Shown here in pieces: positions 1 through 9,676 of a stretch of 35,443 nt of DNA. Numbering within the stretch: the stretch's first letter is position 1; every line of letters begins with the position of its first letter. The DNA lies in the NCBI RefSeq assembly GCF_900198405.1, contig NZ_FZMR01000036.1, positions 1 to 35,443 on the forward strand, in the 5' to 3' direction. The DNA is from Helicobacter cetorum (GTDB lineage Bacteria > Campylobacterota > Campylobacteria > Campylobacterales > Helicobacteraceae). Both the position numbers and the translations under genes were made by a program. The notes beneath the pieces were generated by a model, which saw only the letters and a program-made list of their open reading frames with translations, made no database searches and had not been told where the DNA came from.

Positions 1-429
1 GTTTTTTTTGGAGGGACTTATAAAAACTCTTTTAAACTTTGTTTTTAATAAAATCTTAGTATTAAAGTGTCTTCAGTAATACAGCTAACAATAAGCGGTG
101 AGATAATGGAAATTTTTAACCAAAAGAGCTAAAGTATATTTTTCATTCATATAAAACATTGCAATAAAAAATCTGCTCAAGTCATATTAAATAGTTCCTA
201 TAATATTATTTAAAAATATAGAAAATATTTTTTACATTCTCTCTAAATCTATATAAAAATGTCATTTTAAAAAACTAAGTGCCTTTGACCATTAAAAAGA
301 CACTCAAAAAACTCTTTGCGTAAATTTTTATACCACAAATTATAAAAGCAAGTGAGACAAAGCATGTAAAAATAGTTTTTGTGCCTTTTATTAAAGGCAC
401 TCACACGCTTTAGCAAAAGTTTCCTTTTT
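1..429. other. Gene-free AT-rich stretch
   Basis: I see no gene here: all six frames are broken by frequent stops, and the longest stop-free run I could read was about 25 codons. An imperfect inverted repeat lies near 280-306 and a perfect one at 381-400. The downstream ends of whatever lies left of the window may be included, but nothing identifies it. Confidence 0.6.
381..400 (-). terminator. Perfect hairpin after the small membrane gene
   Basis: GTGCCTTT and AAAGGCAC form an 8-bp perfect stem around a TATT loop, about 30 nt beyond the stop of the minus-strand gene at 430-651. Beyond it on the minus strand comes AAAAACTATTTTT, so the U-run is not immediate. It is a plausible but weak terminator. 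Confidence 0.4.
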
Positions 430-651
430 TTACCCCTCTTTTTTAGAAAAAATCAACTTGTCAAGTTTAAAGAATATTAACGCTCCAATAGTCTGCCCCA
501 AGAAAAGATTAAGCCATAACGGAAAATTAAAATAATGAAAAACTTCCATAAACGGCAACATCACTACCGCACTTAACATCCACCTAAGCCAATAAATAAA
601 AAAAAGCTTAGTTTTATATTCCTTGCTTATTTTTTTTAAAAAACCTTGCAT
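430..651 (-). CDS. Small membrane protein, unknown function
   Basis: This predicts a 73-residue protein with a basic N-terminus (MQGFLKKISKEYKTK) and two hydrophobic segments at roughly residues 17-37 and 43-62, followed by a KKEG tail. The start ATG has an AAGGAA ribosome-binding site 8-13 nt upstream. It follows kapA on the same strand after 77 nt and so may be cotranscribed with the catalase genes. In H. pylori a short hypothetical gene lies next to kapA (HP0873 as I recall), which this probably matches. No motif assigns a function. Confidence 0.6.
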   Translation of the reverse strand: MQGFLKKISKEYKTKLFFIYWLRWMLSAVVMLPFMEVFHYFNFPLWLNLFLGQTIGALIFFKLDKLIFSKKEG

Positions 652-727
652 TAAATATTCCTTTTTGAATATTCTAACATCCCCTTAAAAAGGGCATGTT
701 GCCTACAAGCAATCTTAATCTAAAATA

Positions 728-1603
728 TTAAATAGTGTTATATTGCACTCTCTTTTCAAATAAGCTTGACTCATAGTTGCTTAAATTCCTACCATCTACA
801 AGGGCAAACGCCTCACCAAAAGTGGGTAATAACGCAGAGTCTAATTGCACCTCTTTATGACGATTTAACGGAATAAAAACTTCCTTATTGTTACCCTGAA
901 AATCAAATGCTAAAAATGAATCTTTAAAATACACTTCCACCATAGAAGCATTTTTAGCCACTCTATTTTTACCTAGCTTTAGACCTTGCACTTCAGCACT
1001 CTCAATCCCACACGCATGACACAAAGATACAAACATGCTCTCCTTTGAGATTTCTGCAAACCAAGGCAAACTCTCACGCCTAGATAAATTCGCTTTACCC
1101 TCTAAAGCTTTTTGTCTTTTAGGCATTTCATGCTTAACAAAAGCATAAATATTATGCACGCTCTCCTTAGCACTTAGGCCTTTAAGTTGTTTAGCAATTT
1201 TTTGCACACTCAAATCTTCACGCTCATAACGCCCAAGCCTTGCAAAATCTTCTTGCTCAAACAAGCGTTCATTGAGTTGCTTACTGGCAATCTCATAGCT
1301 TAGCTTAGCTTGCTTTTTTTTAGCGCTTTTTTTAAAATCCACTTGCATATATGGCAAACCATCAACTAGCATGCTTTTATAAGTGCTGTAATTCCCCTCT
1401 AAACTCACATTGCTCGCCACAACACTTGGCATGGGAATAAATAGCGAAGTATGCTCTGCAGAATTAAAATCAATGCTATAGTGTGCCTCTAAATGATACT
1501 TTTCAGCACCATGACCTTTTTCTTTAGATTGCAAAAGTTGTGCTCCAAGAACAACACCTGTAGCACTCAAAGCAGTTGTTTTGATAAAATCTCTTCGTTT
1601 CAT
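728..1603 (-). CDS. kapA: KatA-associated protein KapA, Tat-exported
   Basis: The 291-residue product begins MKRRDFIKTT, a twin-arginine (RRxFIK) signal followed by a hydrophobic stretch (about residues 10-23), so export folded to the periplasm is expected. The rest looks like the H. pylori catalase-associated protein KapA, which associates with KatA and helps peroxide resistance. No catalytic motif is evident; the body has lysine-rich helices and an AKNASMVEVYF-type strand region near residues 210-225. It lies 174 nt downstream of katA on the same strand, the gene order known in H. pylori. An AAGAGAT ribosome-binding site precedes the ATG. Identity rests on the signal, length and neighbour; the mechanism of KapA is not settled. 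Confidence 0.85.
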   Translation of the reverse strand: MKRRDFIKTTALSATGVVLGAQLLQSKEKGHGAEKYHLEAHYSIDFNSAEHTSLFIPMPSVVASNVSLEGNYSTYKSMLVDGLPYMQVDFKKSAKKKQAKLSYEIASKQLNERLFEQEDFARLGRYEREDLSVQKIAKQLKGLSAKESVHNIYAFVKHEMPKRQKALEGKANLSRRESLPWFAEISKESMFVSLCHACGIESAEVQGLKLGKNRVAKNASMVEVYFKDSFLAFDFQGNNKEVFIPLNRHKEVQLDSALLPTFGEAFALVDGRNLSNYESSLFEKRVQYNTI

Positions 1604-1722
1604 AACTATCTCTTTACAATTTAAATTTTTATTTTATGTGTTTATTTAGCGTTTCTAAGGACTACCATACGCTTTAAAGGATAATGAAAAACTAGCGGAA
1701 TTTAGAAAATACTATTCAAATT

Positions 1723-1757
1723 AGGCATTCCCAAGACTTTAAGTCCCAAGAATACCT
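1723..1757 (-). terminator. Imperfect inverted repeat after katA
   Basis: AGGCATTC (1723-1730) faces GAATACCT (1750-1757), with one mismatch, around an inner palindrome GACTTTAAGTC (1735-1745). It lies just beyond the katA stop. There is no strong U-run, so it could be an attenuator or a processing site between katA and kapA. Confidence 0.35.
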
Positions 1758-1777
1758 AGAATGGCTTATATTTTCCC

Positions 1778-3253
1778 CTACTTTTTCATCTTTTTCATGT
1801 GTTCTTCAAGAGCTTTTTTTACACCTTCAGCATATTTTGGGTCAGCCTTTTTAAAATGCTCCATTTGTTTATCCACGATTTCTTTAGGAACGCCCATCAT
1901 AGAACCAGCAATATTGTTATACAATCTCTCTTTTTCATCAGCTTTCATCAAGCGATATAAGTCACCTGCTTGGGTGTAGTAGTCGCTATCGTCAGCTCTA
2001 TAATCCCAATTCCACATTTCATACTCTTTTTCAAGGTAAGACAAATTGAGTTTAGGCTCTCTAGCACTCTTATCTTCTTTATAACCTGGTAGTGAGCTAG
2101 GAGTATAATTTTTTAAAGACCCATAATGACCATTTTGCATAAAGCCATCTCTAGTAGTAGAGTGGAATGGGCATCTTGGCTTATTTACCGGTAATTGAGA
2201 ATGGTTAATCCCTAAGCGGTAGCGTTGTGTGTCGCCATAAGAGAATAAACGACCTTGTAGCATTTTATCTGGGCTGTAGCCAATTCCCGGAACTACATTA
2301 GCAGGATTGAATGCTGCTTGCTCTACTTCTGCAAAGTAATTTTCAGGGTTTCTATTTAACTCTACAATACCCACTTCCATTAATGGATAGTCTTTTTGAC
2401 TCCAAGTCTTAGTTACATCAAATGGGTGGAAACGATACTTTTTGGCATCAGATTCTGGCATTACTTGAATGCTCATGCGCCATTTAGGGAACTCTTTTCT
2501 AGCAATCGCCTCAAACAAATCTCGTTGGTGTGAATCCATATCATGCTTTCTAAGCTCTGCTGCCTCTTCGCTAGTCAAGTTCTTAATGCCTTGCATGCAC
2601 TTGAAATGGAATTTCACCCAAAAACGCTCATTTTTAGCATTGATAAGACTAAAGGTGTGGCTACCAAAACCATCCATATGGCGGAAAGACTTAGGAATAC
2701 CTCTATCACCCATAAGCCATGTTACTTGATGTAAACTTTCAGGCACATTGCTCCAAAAATCCCATACCATAGTGTTATTAGGCAAGTTAGTTTGAGGGTC
2801 TCTTTTTTGAGTGTGGATAAAATCAGGGAATTTAATCGCATCACGAATAAAGAAAATAGGCGTGTTATTCCCTACTAAATCCCAATTACCCTCTTCAGTG
2901 TAATACTTCATAGCAAAACCTCTTGGGTCTCTTACTGCATCCGCACTACCTCTCTCGCCAGCCACGGTAGAGAATCTAAAAAAGCATTCAGTTTTCTTAC
3001 CCACTTTAGAGAAAATCTTTGCTTTAGTATACTTAGTGATATCCTTAGTAACTGTGAAAGTGCCATAAGCTCCACTTCCTTTAGCATGTACCACTCTCTC
3101 AGGAATTCTTTCTCTATCAAATGCGGCTAGTTTTTCTAAAAACCAAGTGCTTTGTAAAAGAACAGGACCTCTAGGGCCAGCGGTAAACACATTGTTATCA
3201 TCGCCAATTGGAGCACCAAAAGGGCTAGTTTGTTTTAAATCCTTGTTAGTCAT
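1778..3253 (-). CDS. katA: Catalase KatA
   Basis: This is a monofunctional haem catalase (2 H2O2 to 2 H2O + O2) of the small-subunit clade, 491 residues. The distal His56 ([11 protein letters not shown]), Asn129 ([10 protein letters not shown]) and proximal haem-ligand Tyr339 ([14 protein letters not shown]) sit at the same numbers I know for H. pylori KatA. The C-terminus ends in a lysine-rich tail (HMKKMKK), shorter than the tail I remember for H. pylori. There is no signal peptide, as in H. pylori, where KatA is nevertheless found outside the cytosol. An AAAGGA ribosome-binding site precedes the ATG, and a TATAAT box lies 62 nt upstream. kapA follows downstream. The call is secure. Confidence 0.97.
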   Translation of the reverse strand: MTNKDLKQTSPFGAPIGDDNNVFTAGPRGPVLLQSTWFLEKLAAFDRERIPERVVHAKGSGAYGTFTVTKDITKYTKAKIFSKVGKKTECFFRFSTVAGERGSADAVRDPRGFAMKYYTEEGNWDLVGNNTPIFFIRDAIKFPDFIHTQKRDPQTNLPNNTMVWDFWSNVPESLHQVTWLMGDRGIPKSFRHMDGFGSHTFSLINAKNERFWVKFHFKCMQGIKNLTSEEAAELRKHDMDSHQRDLFEAIARKEFPKWRMSIQVMPESDAKKYRFHPFDVTKTWSQKDYPLMEVGIVELNRNPENYFAEVEQAAFNPANVVPGIGYSPDKMLQGRLFSYGDTQRYRLGINHSQLPVNKPRCPFHSTTRDGFMQNGHYGSLKNYTPSSLPGYKEDKSAREPKLNLSYLEKEYEMWNWDYRADDSDYYTQAGDLYRLMKADEKERLYNNIAGSMMGVPKEIVDKQMEHFKKADPKYAEGVKKALEEHMKKMKK

Positions 3254-3634
3254 CTTTTGTCCTTTGATTTTAAAAATTTTTCGTAATATTGACGCCAGCC
3301 AACTTACTTGCTGAAATTATAATTCCATAAGAATAAATAATGCTAAGCTCATTTGCAAAATACTGCTCTTTACAATAAAAAATATTAGCAAACATTTCTA
3401 TTTGTAACAATGCGTAGTCTTTAGTAACGATTAATCTAGAGAGATAAAACACATAAACAATCTTAATAATAGTTGTTATAACTTTTAATTATTATTCATT
3501 CATTTTCTTTATTATAAAAAATTTTTTAAATTTTGCACAAAAAATAGCGATAGAACTTTAAAAAACTCGTTATAACAAAAATTTTACTTAAAAATCATTT
3601 GCAATTTAATCAAGCCAATCTTAACAGATAAAAT
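3254..3634. promoter_or_regulatory. katA upstream region
   Basis: This AT-rich interval separates ruvC from katA. It holds a minus-strand TATAAT (3316-3321) that suits katA. It also has two copies of the 8-bp palindrome GTTATAAC (3475-3482 and 3569-3576) and the separated half-sites AATAAT (3465-3470) and ATTATT (3490-3495). In H. pylori frpB lies between these two genes as I recall; no trace of it is visible. A short minus-strand frame at 3270-3452 has nothing to support it as a gene. Confidence 0.5.
3316..3321 (-). promoter_or_regulatory. katA -10 box
   Basis: TATAAT on the minus strand lies 62 nt before the katA ATG, preceded by AT-rich sequence typical of Helicobacter sigma-80 promoters, which lack a strong -35. 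Confidence 0.55.
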
Positions 3635-4111
3635 TTAGCATTGGAATTTCAAGCGCTGGGCATGTGTAATGCTAATTGCAATCGCATCAGTAATATCCAA
3701 AGGCTTAATCTCGCTTGTGATATTTAGCAAACGCTTAACCATAAACGCCACTTGCTCTTTGCTTGCCTTACCATTTCCTGTAAGGGCTTTTTTGACTTGC
3801 AAGGGCGTGTATTCGCTAAAATTCCCTATTCTTTCTAAAATTTTTAATCCCAAAGCTCCCCTAAATTGCGCGAGTTTAATCACGCTCTTTGGGTTATATC
3901 CAAAGAAAATATCCTCAATCGCTACTTCATGCACTTCATGCGTGTCTAGCAGATGATCTAGTGCCTCCACTAAGTCTAAAATCTGTTCTTGCAAACTTCG
4001 TGTAGTGATATTGATAAAACCTGCCGTGATTAAAAAAAGCTTGCTAGGCGTATAGTCAAGTATCGCATAGCCACATTTCCTACTGCCCGGGTCTATCCCT
4101 AAAATACGCAT
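3635..4111 (-). CDS. ruvC: Holliday junction resolvase RuvC
   Basis: RuvC nicks the two symmetric strands of a Holliday junction after RuvAB branch migration. The 158-residue product has the RNase H-like fold signature LGIDPGS with Asp7, then Glu66 (VAIED) and Asp139/Asp142 (LDITDAIA), which match the four acidic catalytic positions of E. coli RuvC. The length is slightly short of the usual 160-175. It starts 14 nt downstream of ruvA, so the two are probably cotranscribed. In H. pylori, as I recall, ruvC and ruvA are separated by several small genes; here those are absent. Confidence 0.95.
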   Translation of the reverse strand: MRILGIDPGSRKCGYAILDYTPSKLFLITAGFINITTRSLQEQILDLVEALDHLLDTHEVHEVAIEDIFFGYNPKSVIKLAQFRGALGLKILERIGNFSEYTPLQVKKALTGNGKASKEQVAFMVKRLLNITSEIKPLDITDAIAISITHAQRLKFQC

Positions 4112-4125
4112 AAACTTCTATCTTT

Positions 4126-4677
4126 TTAAGAGCGTAAATATTGCAACGCCTCTTTAATCGCCTCTTGCGTGCTAAGGTTTGGTTTGAGAGTTTTTAGAAC
4201 TTTATTAATTTCAGTGCTTTTAAAACCTAAACTCTCTAGGGCTAAAAAGACTTCATTTTGTGTGGGCTTAGTCTCATCTTGGATAAAAAAGCCAATTAAA
4301 TCCACCATAATTTTATCAGCGAGCTTTTTTCCGATTCCTGGGACTTGCTGAAGCGCTTTAACTTCTTTGGTAGCGATAATGTTTTCAAACTCATTAGGCG
4401 AAAAGCTTGAAAGAATTGCTAGTGCGATTCGCCCCCCTACCCCATTGATTTTTAAAAGTCTCTCAAACAGAATTTTTTCACTCTCTTCTAAAAATCCGTA
4501 TAAAAGATGAGCGTCTTCTTTAATCACTTGTAAGATTTTTAAACGCACCTCCTTGCCCACTGGAAGCAACGCAGAACTTCGCATAGAAACTTGAACCCTA
4601 TAAACAACCCCATGCACTTCCAAATGCACTTCTAAAGCTGAAATTTTTTCTACAACCCCTATTAAGCCTACAATCAT
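4126..4677 (-). CDS. ruvA: Holliday junction branch migration protein RuvA
   Basis: RuvA binds four-way junctions as a tetramer and loads the RuvB motor. The 183-residue sequence shows an N-terminal OB-fold start ([13 protein letters not shown]), two helix-hairpin-helix motifs near residues 71-87 ([16 protein letters not shown]) and 106-124 ([16 protein letters not shown]), and a C-terminal RuvB-contacting domain ending [21 protein letters not shown] precedes the ATG. It lies 18 nt after the fapA-like gene and 14 nt before ruvC, forming one minus-strand unit. The call is secure. Confidence 0.95.
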   Translation of the reverse strand: MIVGLIGVVEKISALEVHLEVHGVVYRVQVSMRSSALLPVGKEVRLKILQVIKEDAHLLYGFLEESEKILFERLLKINGVGGRIALAILSSFSPNEFENIIATKEVKALQQVPGIGKKLADKIMVDLIGFFIQDETKPTQNEVFLALESLGFKSTEINKVLKTLKPNLSTQEAIKEALQYLRS

Positions 4678-4695
4678 TTTATCTCTTTCCTATGT

Positions 4696-6549
4696 CTAGG
4701 GCTTTTTGGCTATCGCACCCTTAAAGACCTTTTTAATTTTATTTTCTTTAGGCTCATAAATGACATTCACATTTTCATTATGGCTTAGCGTAGCAGTTAG
4801 GTTGCTTACCTTAGGATAATTGCGGTGATAAATCACAATATTTTCTTGTTTAAACGGATTTTTAGTGATGATACTTGCCTGTTGCATGCTATTTTCTATA
4901 CTAATGAGCTTAGAGTGGCATTCATTATTGAGCCTTTGCAATTCTAGCATTTGAGCTTTTAGAATCTTCAAACGCTTCAAGGCGAACATAAATTCATTGT
5001 AGGCATCTTTCACGCTTTCTTGTTGCATCAACGAACGCCTGATTTCTTCAGTAGCGTTTTTAAGTTTTTCCATTGTCTCTTGATTGCTTTGAACTAAATG
5101 ACTTAATGCTTGGTGTTGGGCAATAATTTTTTTAGATTTAATACCAAATTGGTTTAATAAAGCTTTTGCCTCTTTTAATTTTTCTTGATTTTCACGCCCA
5201 CCAAAAGCATAAAAAATAAAGCGATTACCATTACCATCCACTTCATCAATCAAGCATTGCTCTGAAAAATACAGCTTGTTATCTGATTTGAGCTTTTCTA
5301 ATTCAATTTGTTTAGCATAGATAACACTTCCTGCACTCACTTGCATTTTAGCGCTATCTGCATACACTTTTCCACGCTCTAAATACTTGCACTCAAATTC
5401 TTTGGCATAGCACACGCCCTTATGGTTGCTTATACGCACCTTATTGGCATAGACATAACTCTCTGGATGCACTTGCCCCTCTATAGCAATTTCCTCAGCT
5501 ACAAGCACCACATCTTTACCCACATTCCCTCGCACATGAATCTCACTAGCCTCTAAAATCAAATTAGAATCTATCGCATCGCCTAGTTCATCTTTAGCCT
5601 GAATCTCTAAAACAATCCCACTTTGTAACCCCCCTAAAAGATTAGGTGTATTGGTAGATTTCACTTCGTTAAATTCAAAATCTCGCTTAGCAGACAAACG
5701 CCCTTTTTCCATTTTGACATACTGCAAAGCCTTAGAATAATACACCAAAGCCCCCGCTTGATTTTTTTCTTCAAAAAAGTTTTTATCATGCCCTATAGGA
5801 ATGGGCGTGCTAGAACCTTTTGAAACTTCAATATAAAAGCCCTTTAAATTGCGTCCGCTTACTCCTTGTCTAGGATAAGCCACTTTAGCTACAGCTTGGT
5901 TTTCTTTAGAGGCGTAATAACTTTCTTTTAGAGTGTTTTGTTCTTCACTTAAAGGTATTTTATGAGTAGGAACATATTCTTCCTCTAGCAAAAAAACGGG
6001 CTTTTCTTCAATATTAGGCATAAAATGTGATGCAGTTTGCAAATTCAATCGCCTAGAAGTGATTTTTTGAGCTTTATATTGTTTGAGTAAATCTTTTAAA
6101 CGCTCATACATTTGAGGGAGATGACGCATAATCACCCCTTCATAAGCCATACGCTCTTTGATATACCCAAACATCTCTTGGTAATATTCCTCTGTGTCTA
6201 ATACAATAAAGCATTCATCTAAAATAATGTCTAAGCTATCCGCCTCAGTGCTTAACTCCACTTTAAAAAAACGCTCAAAAGGCAAGGCTTTTATTCTAAT
6301 GTCATGCGCTTGGTAAATTAAAAGCTCTTTTTTTTCATAATATTCATCTTCTTCTAATTGTTGTAGCTCACCCCCAAGAGCCTCACTAAAATCATCTTTA
6401 GCATTAGGTTTGACAAAAATAGAAGTCTTTAAAATCTCAAACCACACTTCTTGAATGTCTAAATGATTCTCTTCAGCAACCTTTTCTAATTCTTTTTTTA
6501 TATCCTTGCATTGTGCAATGGTTTTTGGGGCAAAATGCTCCAAGCTCAT
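4696..6549 (-). CDS. FapA/DUF342 family protein with coiled coil
   Basis: The 617-residue product belongs to the FapA (DUF342, flagellar assembly protein A) family, judged from its layout. An acidic N-terminal third (about 1-210) comes first. A region of short beta-repeats follows (about 230-450; segments such as VVLVAEEIAIEGQV, VYANKVRISNHKG, VYADSAKMQVSAGSVIYAKQIEL). The next region is charged helical coiled coil (about 455-560). There are no membrane segments and no signal peptide. The true biochemical role is unknown; polar or flagellar localisation has been proposed for family members. It is the first gene of the ruvA-ruvC unit and is divergent from murJ. GAGGAG lies upstream of the ATG. 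In H. pylori the counterpart is HP0884, from memory. Confidence 0.75.
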   Translation of the reverse strand: MSLEHFAPKTIAQCKDIKKELEKVAEENHLDIQEVWFEILKTSIFVKPNAKDDFSEALGGELQQLEEDEYYEKKELLIYQAHDIRIKALPFERFFKVELSTEADSLDIILDECFIVLDTEEYYQEMFGYIKERMAYEGVIMRHLPQMYERLKDLLKQYKAQKITSRRLNLQTASHFMPNIEEKPVFLLEEEYVPTHKIPLSEEQNTLKESYYASKENQAVAKVAYPRQGVSGRNLKGFYIEVSKGSSTPIPIGHDKNFFEEKNQAGALVYYSKALQYVKMEKGRLSAKRDFEFNEVKSTNTPNLLGGLQSGIVLEIQAKDELGDAIDSNLILEASEIHVRGNVGKDVVLVAEEIAIEGQVHPESYVYANKVRISNHKGVCYAKEFECKYLERGKVYADSAKMQVSAGSVIYAKQIELEKLKSDNKLYFSEQCLIDEVDGNGNRFIFYAFGGRENQEKLKEAKALLNQFGIKSKKIIAQHQALSHLVQSNQETMEKLKNATEEIRRSLMQQESVKDAYNEFMFALKRLKILKAQMLELQRLNNECHSKLISIENSMQQASIITKNPFKQENIVIYHRNYPKVSNLTATLSHNENVNVIYEPKENKIKKVFKGAIAKKP

Positions 6550-6611
6550 TTTTCAAACTCCTCAAATTTAGTCATCAAAAACACGCATTTTAAGCATTTT
6601 TAATTCTCTAA

Positions 6612-6620
6612 TGGTATACT
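6612..6620 (+). promoter_or_regulatory. Extended -10 promoter for murJ-cysS
   Basis: TGGTATACT is an extended -10 (TGn plus TATACT), about 70 nt before the murJ start in the divergent gap. A three-codon frame (ATG AAA AAG TAA) begins at 6627, near the expected 5' end of the leader; whether it is translated is unknown. Confidence 0.5.
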
Positions 6621-6690
6621 ACGAAAATGAAAAAGTAAGGGAATATCCTAACAAAAAAACGCTAAAAATTAGGTAATAGTTACACTAAAG

Positions 6691-8151
6691 ATGCTAAAAA
6701 AATTATTTTTAACCAACAGCTTAGGGATTTTGTGCTCCAGAATTTTAGGCTTTTTACGAGATTTGATGATGGCTAGCATTCTAGGGGCAGGGGTGTATAG
6801 CGATATTTTCTTTGTGGCTTTCAAATTGCCTAATCTATTCAGGCGTATTTTTGCTGAAGGTTCATTTTCACAAAGTTTTTTACCAAGCTTCATACGAAGT
6901 TCTATTAAAGGAAGCTTTGCAACTTTTGTGGGGCTACTTTTTAGTGGTATCTTATTTTTATGGTGCTTGTTTGTAGCCTTAAACCCCTTGTGGCTAACTA
7001 AATTGCTCGCTTATGGCTTTAATGAAGAAACTCTAAAATTATGCACCCCTATTGTAGCGATTAATTTTTGGTATCTTTTATTAGTGTTTATCACAACCTT
7101 TTTAGGCACACTTTTGCAATACAAGCACAGCTTTTTTGCAAGTGCGTATAGCACAAGCTTATTGAATTTATGCATGATTTTAGCCCTTGTTATCTCTAAA
7201 GACAAATCGCATTTAGAAGCTTTATACTATTTGAGCTATGGTGTGCTTTTAGGGGGCGTGGCTCAAATAATATTACATTTTTACCCCTTAGTCAAACTAG
7301 GCTTACTCACTTTATTATTGAAAGGATTTTTGAGCCTTAAAACCACAAATGCGATGAAAAAAGAATATCGTTTAAATCAAGCTAAAAAGGATTTAAAAAG
7401 TTTTTTCAAACAATTTTTTCCTAGCGTATTAGGCAACTCCACCGCACAAATCGCCTCCTTTTTAGACACTACAATAGCCTCATTTCTAGCAAGTGGGAGC
7501 GTGTCTTATCTGTATTATGCAAATAGAGTGTTCCAACTGCCCTTAGCCCTATTTGCGATTGCCATATCCACAGCCCTTTTTCCTAGCATTGCGATTGCGA
7601 TTAAAAACAATGAGCAACATTTAATCTTACAACGCTTACAAAATGCGTGGTTTTTCTTAGTGAGTGTCTTACTTTTTTGTAGTATCGGGGGCATTATGCT
7701 AAGTAAGGAAATCACGCAAGCTTTATTTGAAAGGGGGCATTTTAGCCCTAAAGACACCTTAATCACTTCACAAGTCTTTTCACTCTATCTTTTGGGCTTA
7801 CTCCCTTTTGGACTATCTAAGCTCTTTTCTTTATGGCTCTATGCTAAATTAGAGCAAGCAAAAGCGGCTAAAATCTCTTTAATCACACTTCTTTTAGGCT
7901 TAGTTTGCTCTTTAAGTTTAATGCCCTTTTTAGGGGTTTTAGGACTAGCTCTTTCTAATAGTTTGAGCGGACTTATTTTATTTGTTTTAACTATAAAAGC
8001 GTTTGGCTTTAAATTATTCTTAGGTATAATCAAGCGTTTGAAATTATGGCTTGCAATTCTTTTTCTAGCTTGTGCAGAAATATTGTTGCTCTTAGCGTTC
8101 AAGTCGTTAGTTACACATTTATATTTAATTTATTATTTTCAAGGTTTTTAA
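6691..8151 (+). CDS. murJ: Lipid II flippase MurJ (MviN)
   Basis: MurJ moves lipid II across the inner membrane for peptidoglycan synthesis. The 486-residue protein is almost entirely hydrophobic, with 13-14 predicted membrane segments. It shows the family N-terminus (NSLGILCSRILGFLRDLMMA) with the conserved arginines, then FKLPNLFRRIFAEGSFSQSFLP near residues 47-68, typical of MOP-superfamily MurJ. The stop TAA is directly followed by the ATG of cysS, so translation is likely coupled. The upstream ribosome-binding site is weak (CTAAAG). In H. pylori this gene is mviN (HP0885, from memory), in the same order. Confidence 0.93.
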   Translation: MLKKLFLTNSLGILCSRILGFLRDLMMASILGAGVYSDIFFVAFKLPNLFRRIFAEGSFSQSFLPSFIRSSIKGSFATFVGLLFSGILFLWCLFVALNPLWLTKLLAYGFNEETLKLCTPIVAINFWYLLLVFITTFLGTLLQYKHSFFASAYSTSLLNLCMILALVISKDKSHLEALYYLSYGVLLGGVAQIILHFYPLVKLGLLTLLLKGFLSLKTTNAMKKEYRLNQAKKDLKSFFKQFFPSVLGNSTAQIASFLDTTIASFLASGSVSYLYYANRVFQLPLALFAIAISTALFPSIAIAIKNNEQHLILQRLQNAWFFLVSVLLFCSIGGIMLSKEITQALFERGHFSPKDTLITSQVFSLYLLGLLPFGLSKLFSLWLYAKLEQAKAAKISLITLLLGLVCSLSLMPFLGVLGLALSNSLSGLILFVLTIKAFGFKLFLGIIKRLKLWLAILFLACAEILLLLAFKSLVTHLYLIYYFQGF

Positions 8152-9549
8152 ATGTTTATTTATGATACCAAATTAAAACAAAAAGTCCCTTTTGAGCCTT
8201 TAGTAAAAAGCAAGGCTAGTATTTATGTGTGTGGGCCTACGGTGTATGATGACGCTCATTTAGGGCATGCTAGAAGTGCGATTGCTTTTGATTTACTAAG
8301 ACGCACGCTTGAGTTAAGCGATTATGAAGTTACTATGGTTAGAAACTTCACCGATATTGATGATAAGATTATCAACAAAGCCTTGAAAGAAAATAAGAGC
8401 ATTAAAGAATTGAGTGCGATTTATATTGACTCTTATACGAACGATTTAAACGCTTTGAATGTCAAAAAGCCAAGCTTAGAGCCAAAGGCAAGTGAATATT
8501 TAGACGCTATGATTGAAATGATTGAAACGCTTTTAGAAAAAAATATCGCTTATAAAACCACTAATGGCGATATTTATTTAGACACGAGCAAGGACAAGCA
8601 TTATGGCTCTTTGAGTTCGCATAATAGTAGCGTGGAATTTAGTCGTATAGGTTTAAGAGAAGAAAAACGCTCTGAACAAGATTTTGTTTTATGGAAAAGC
8701 TACAAGGGGGCTAATGATGTGGGCTTTGATAGCCCTTTAGGCAAGGGGCGACCCGGTTGGCATATAGAATGCTCTAGCATGATTTTTAAAACCTTAGCTA
8801 ATCCTAACACCCCTTATCAAATTGATATTCATGCAGGCGGAGCAGATTTGTTATTCCCCCACCATGAAAATGAAGCAAGTCAAACTCGTTGTGCGTTTGA
8901 AATAGAGCTTTCTAAATACTGGATGCATAATGGCTTTGTGAATATCAATAATGAAAAAATGTCTAAAAGCTTAGGAAATAGCTTTTTTGTCAAAGACGCT
9001 TTAAAAACTTATGATGGCGAAATTTTGCGTAATTACTTACTAGGGGTGCATTATCGCTCCACTCTTAGTTTTAATGAAGAAGATTTATTGATGAGTAAAA
9101 AACGCTTAGATAAAATCTATCGCTTAAAACAGAGAGTTCTAGGATTTGAAGGCACTATTAACTTAAACTTTAAAAAAGAAATTTTAGAATGCATGCAAGA
9201 TGATTTAAACATCTCTAAAGCTTTGAGCGTTTTAGAAAACATGCTTTCTTTAGCTAATGAAGAGCTTAATCAAAATCCTAAAGATAAAGCTAAAAAGGGC
9301 GAAATTTTAGCGAATTTAAATTTTGTAGAAGAGTTGCTTGGCGTAGGTTTTAAAAACCCACTAGATTATTTTCAATTAGGGGTAAGCGAGAATGAAAAAA
9401 GAGAAATTGAAAAAAAGATAGAAGAAAGAAACCTAGCTAAGCAACAAAAAAATTTTAGTAAGGCTGATAGCATAAGAGAAGAGCTAATGAAGCAAAAAAT
9501 CGCTTTGTTAGATACCCCACAAGGAACTACATGGGAAAAGCTTTTTTAA
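8152..9549 (+). CDS. cysS: Cysteinyl-tRNA synthetase
   Basis: This is a class I aminoacyl-tRNA synthetase that charges tRNA-Cys. The 465 residues include the HIGH-like motif HLGH (36-39), KMSKS (269-273), and the zinc site C27, C207, H237 and E241 that selects cysteine over serine. The length matches bacterial CysRS. Its ATG abuts the murJ stop with no gap. An AT-rich hairpin overlaps its stop codon and probably ends the murJ-cysS transcript before vacA, as in H. pylori, where cysS also precedes vacA. The call is secure. Confidence 0.97.
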   Translation: MFIYDTKLKQKVPFEPLVKSKASIYVCGPTVYDDAHLGHARSAIAFDLLRRTLELSDYEVTMVRNFTDIDDKIINKALKENKSIKELSAIYIDSYTNDLNALNVKKPSLEPKASEYLDAMIEMIETLLEKNIAYKTTNGDIYLDTSKDKHYGSLSSHNSSVEFSRIGLREEKRSEQDFVLWKSYKGANDVGFDSPLGKGRPGWHIECSSMIFKTLANPNTPYQIDIHAGGADLLFPHHENEASQTRCAFEIELSKYWMHNGFVNINNEKMSKSLGNSFFVKDALKTYDGEILRNYLLGVHYRSTLSFNEEDLLMSKKRLDKIYRLKQRVLGFEGTINLNFKKEILECMQDDLNISKALSVLENMLSLANEELNQNPKDKAKKGEILANLNFVEELLGVGFKNPLDYFQLGVSENEKREIEKKIEERNLAKQQKNFSKADSIREELMKQKIALLDTPQGTTWEKLF

Positions 9550-9557
9550 GCTTTTTT
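9536..9557 (+). terminator. Hairpin and T-run at the end of cysS
   Basis: AAAAGCTT (9536-9543) pairs with AAGCTTTT (9548-9555) around a TTTT loop, and more T follows. The stem overlaps the cysS stop codon. It is low in GC, so read-through into vacA is possible. Confidence 0.45.
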
Positions 9558-9653
9558 CTAAGATATTCTTACATAAACTCCTAAATTTATTACATTTTTT
9601 ACTTTTAATTTCTTTTTTATTAGTTAAGATAAATTACAATACCTAGAATTCTA

Positions 9654-9659
9654 TATAAA
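9654..9659 (+). promoter_or_regulatory. Candidate vacA -10 box
   Basis: TATAAA within CTATATAAAA lies about 80 nt before the vacA ATG. It follows a very AT-rich upstream tract. The implied transcript begins around 9665. Confidence 0.45.
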
Positions 9660-9676
9660 AAATGCCATTGAAACAT

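Noticed and set aside
1..160. Short plus-strand frame ending near 140 as a gene tail
   Set aside because: Only about 25 codons are open and stops lie directly upstream.
3270..3452. 60-codon frame upstream of katA
   Set aside because: It overlaps the likely katA promoter and has no supporting site or recognisable motif.
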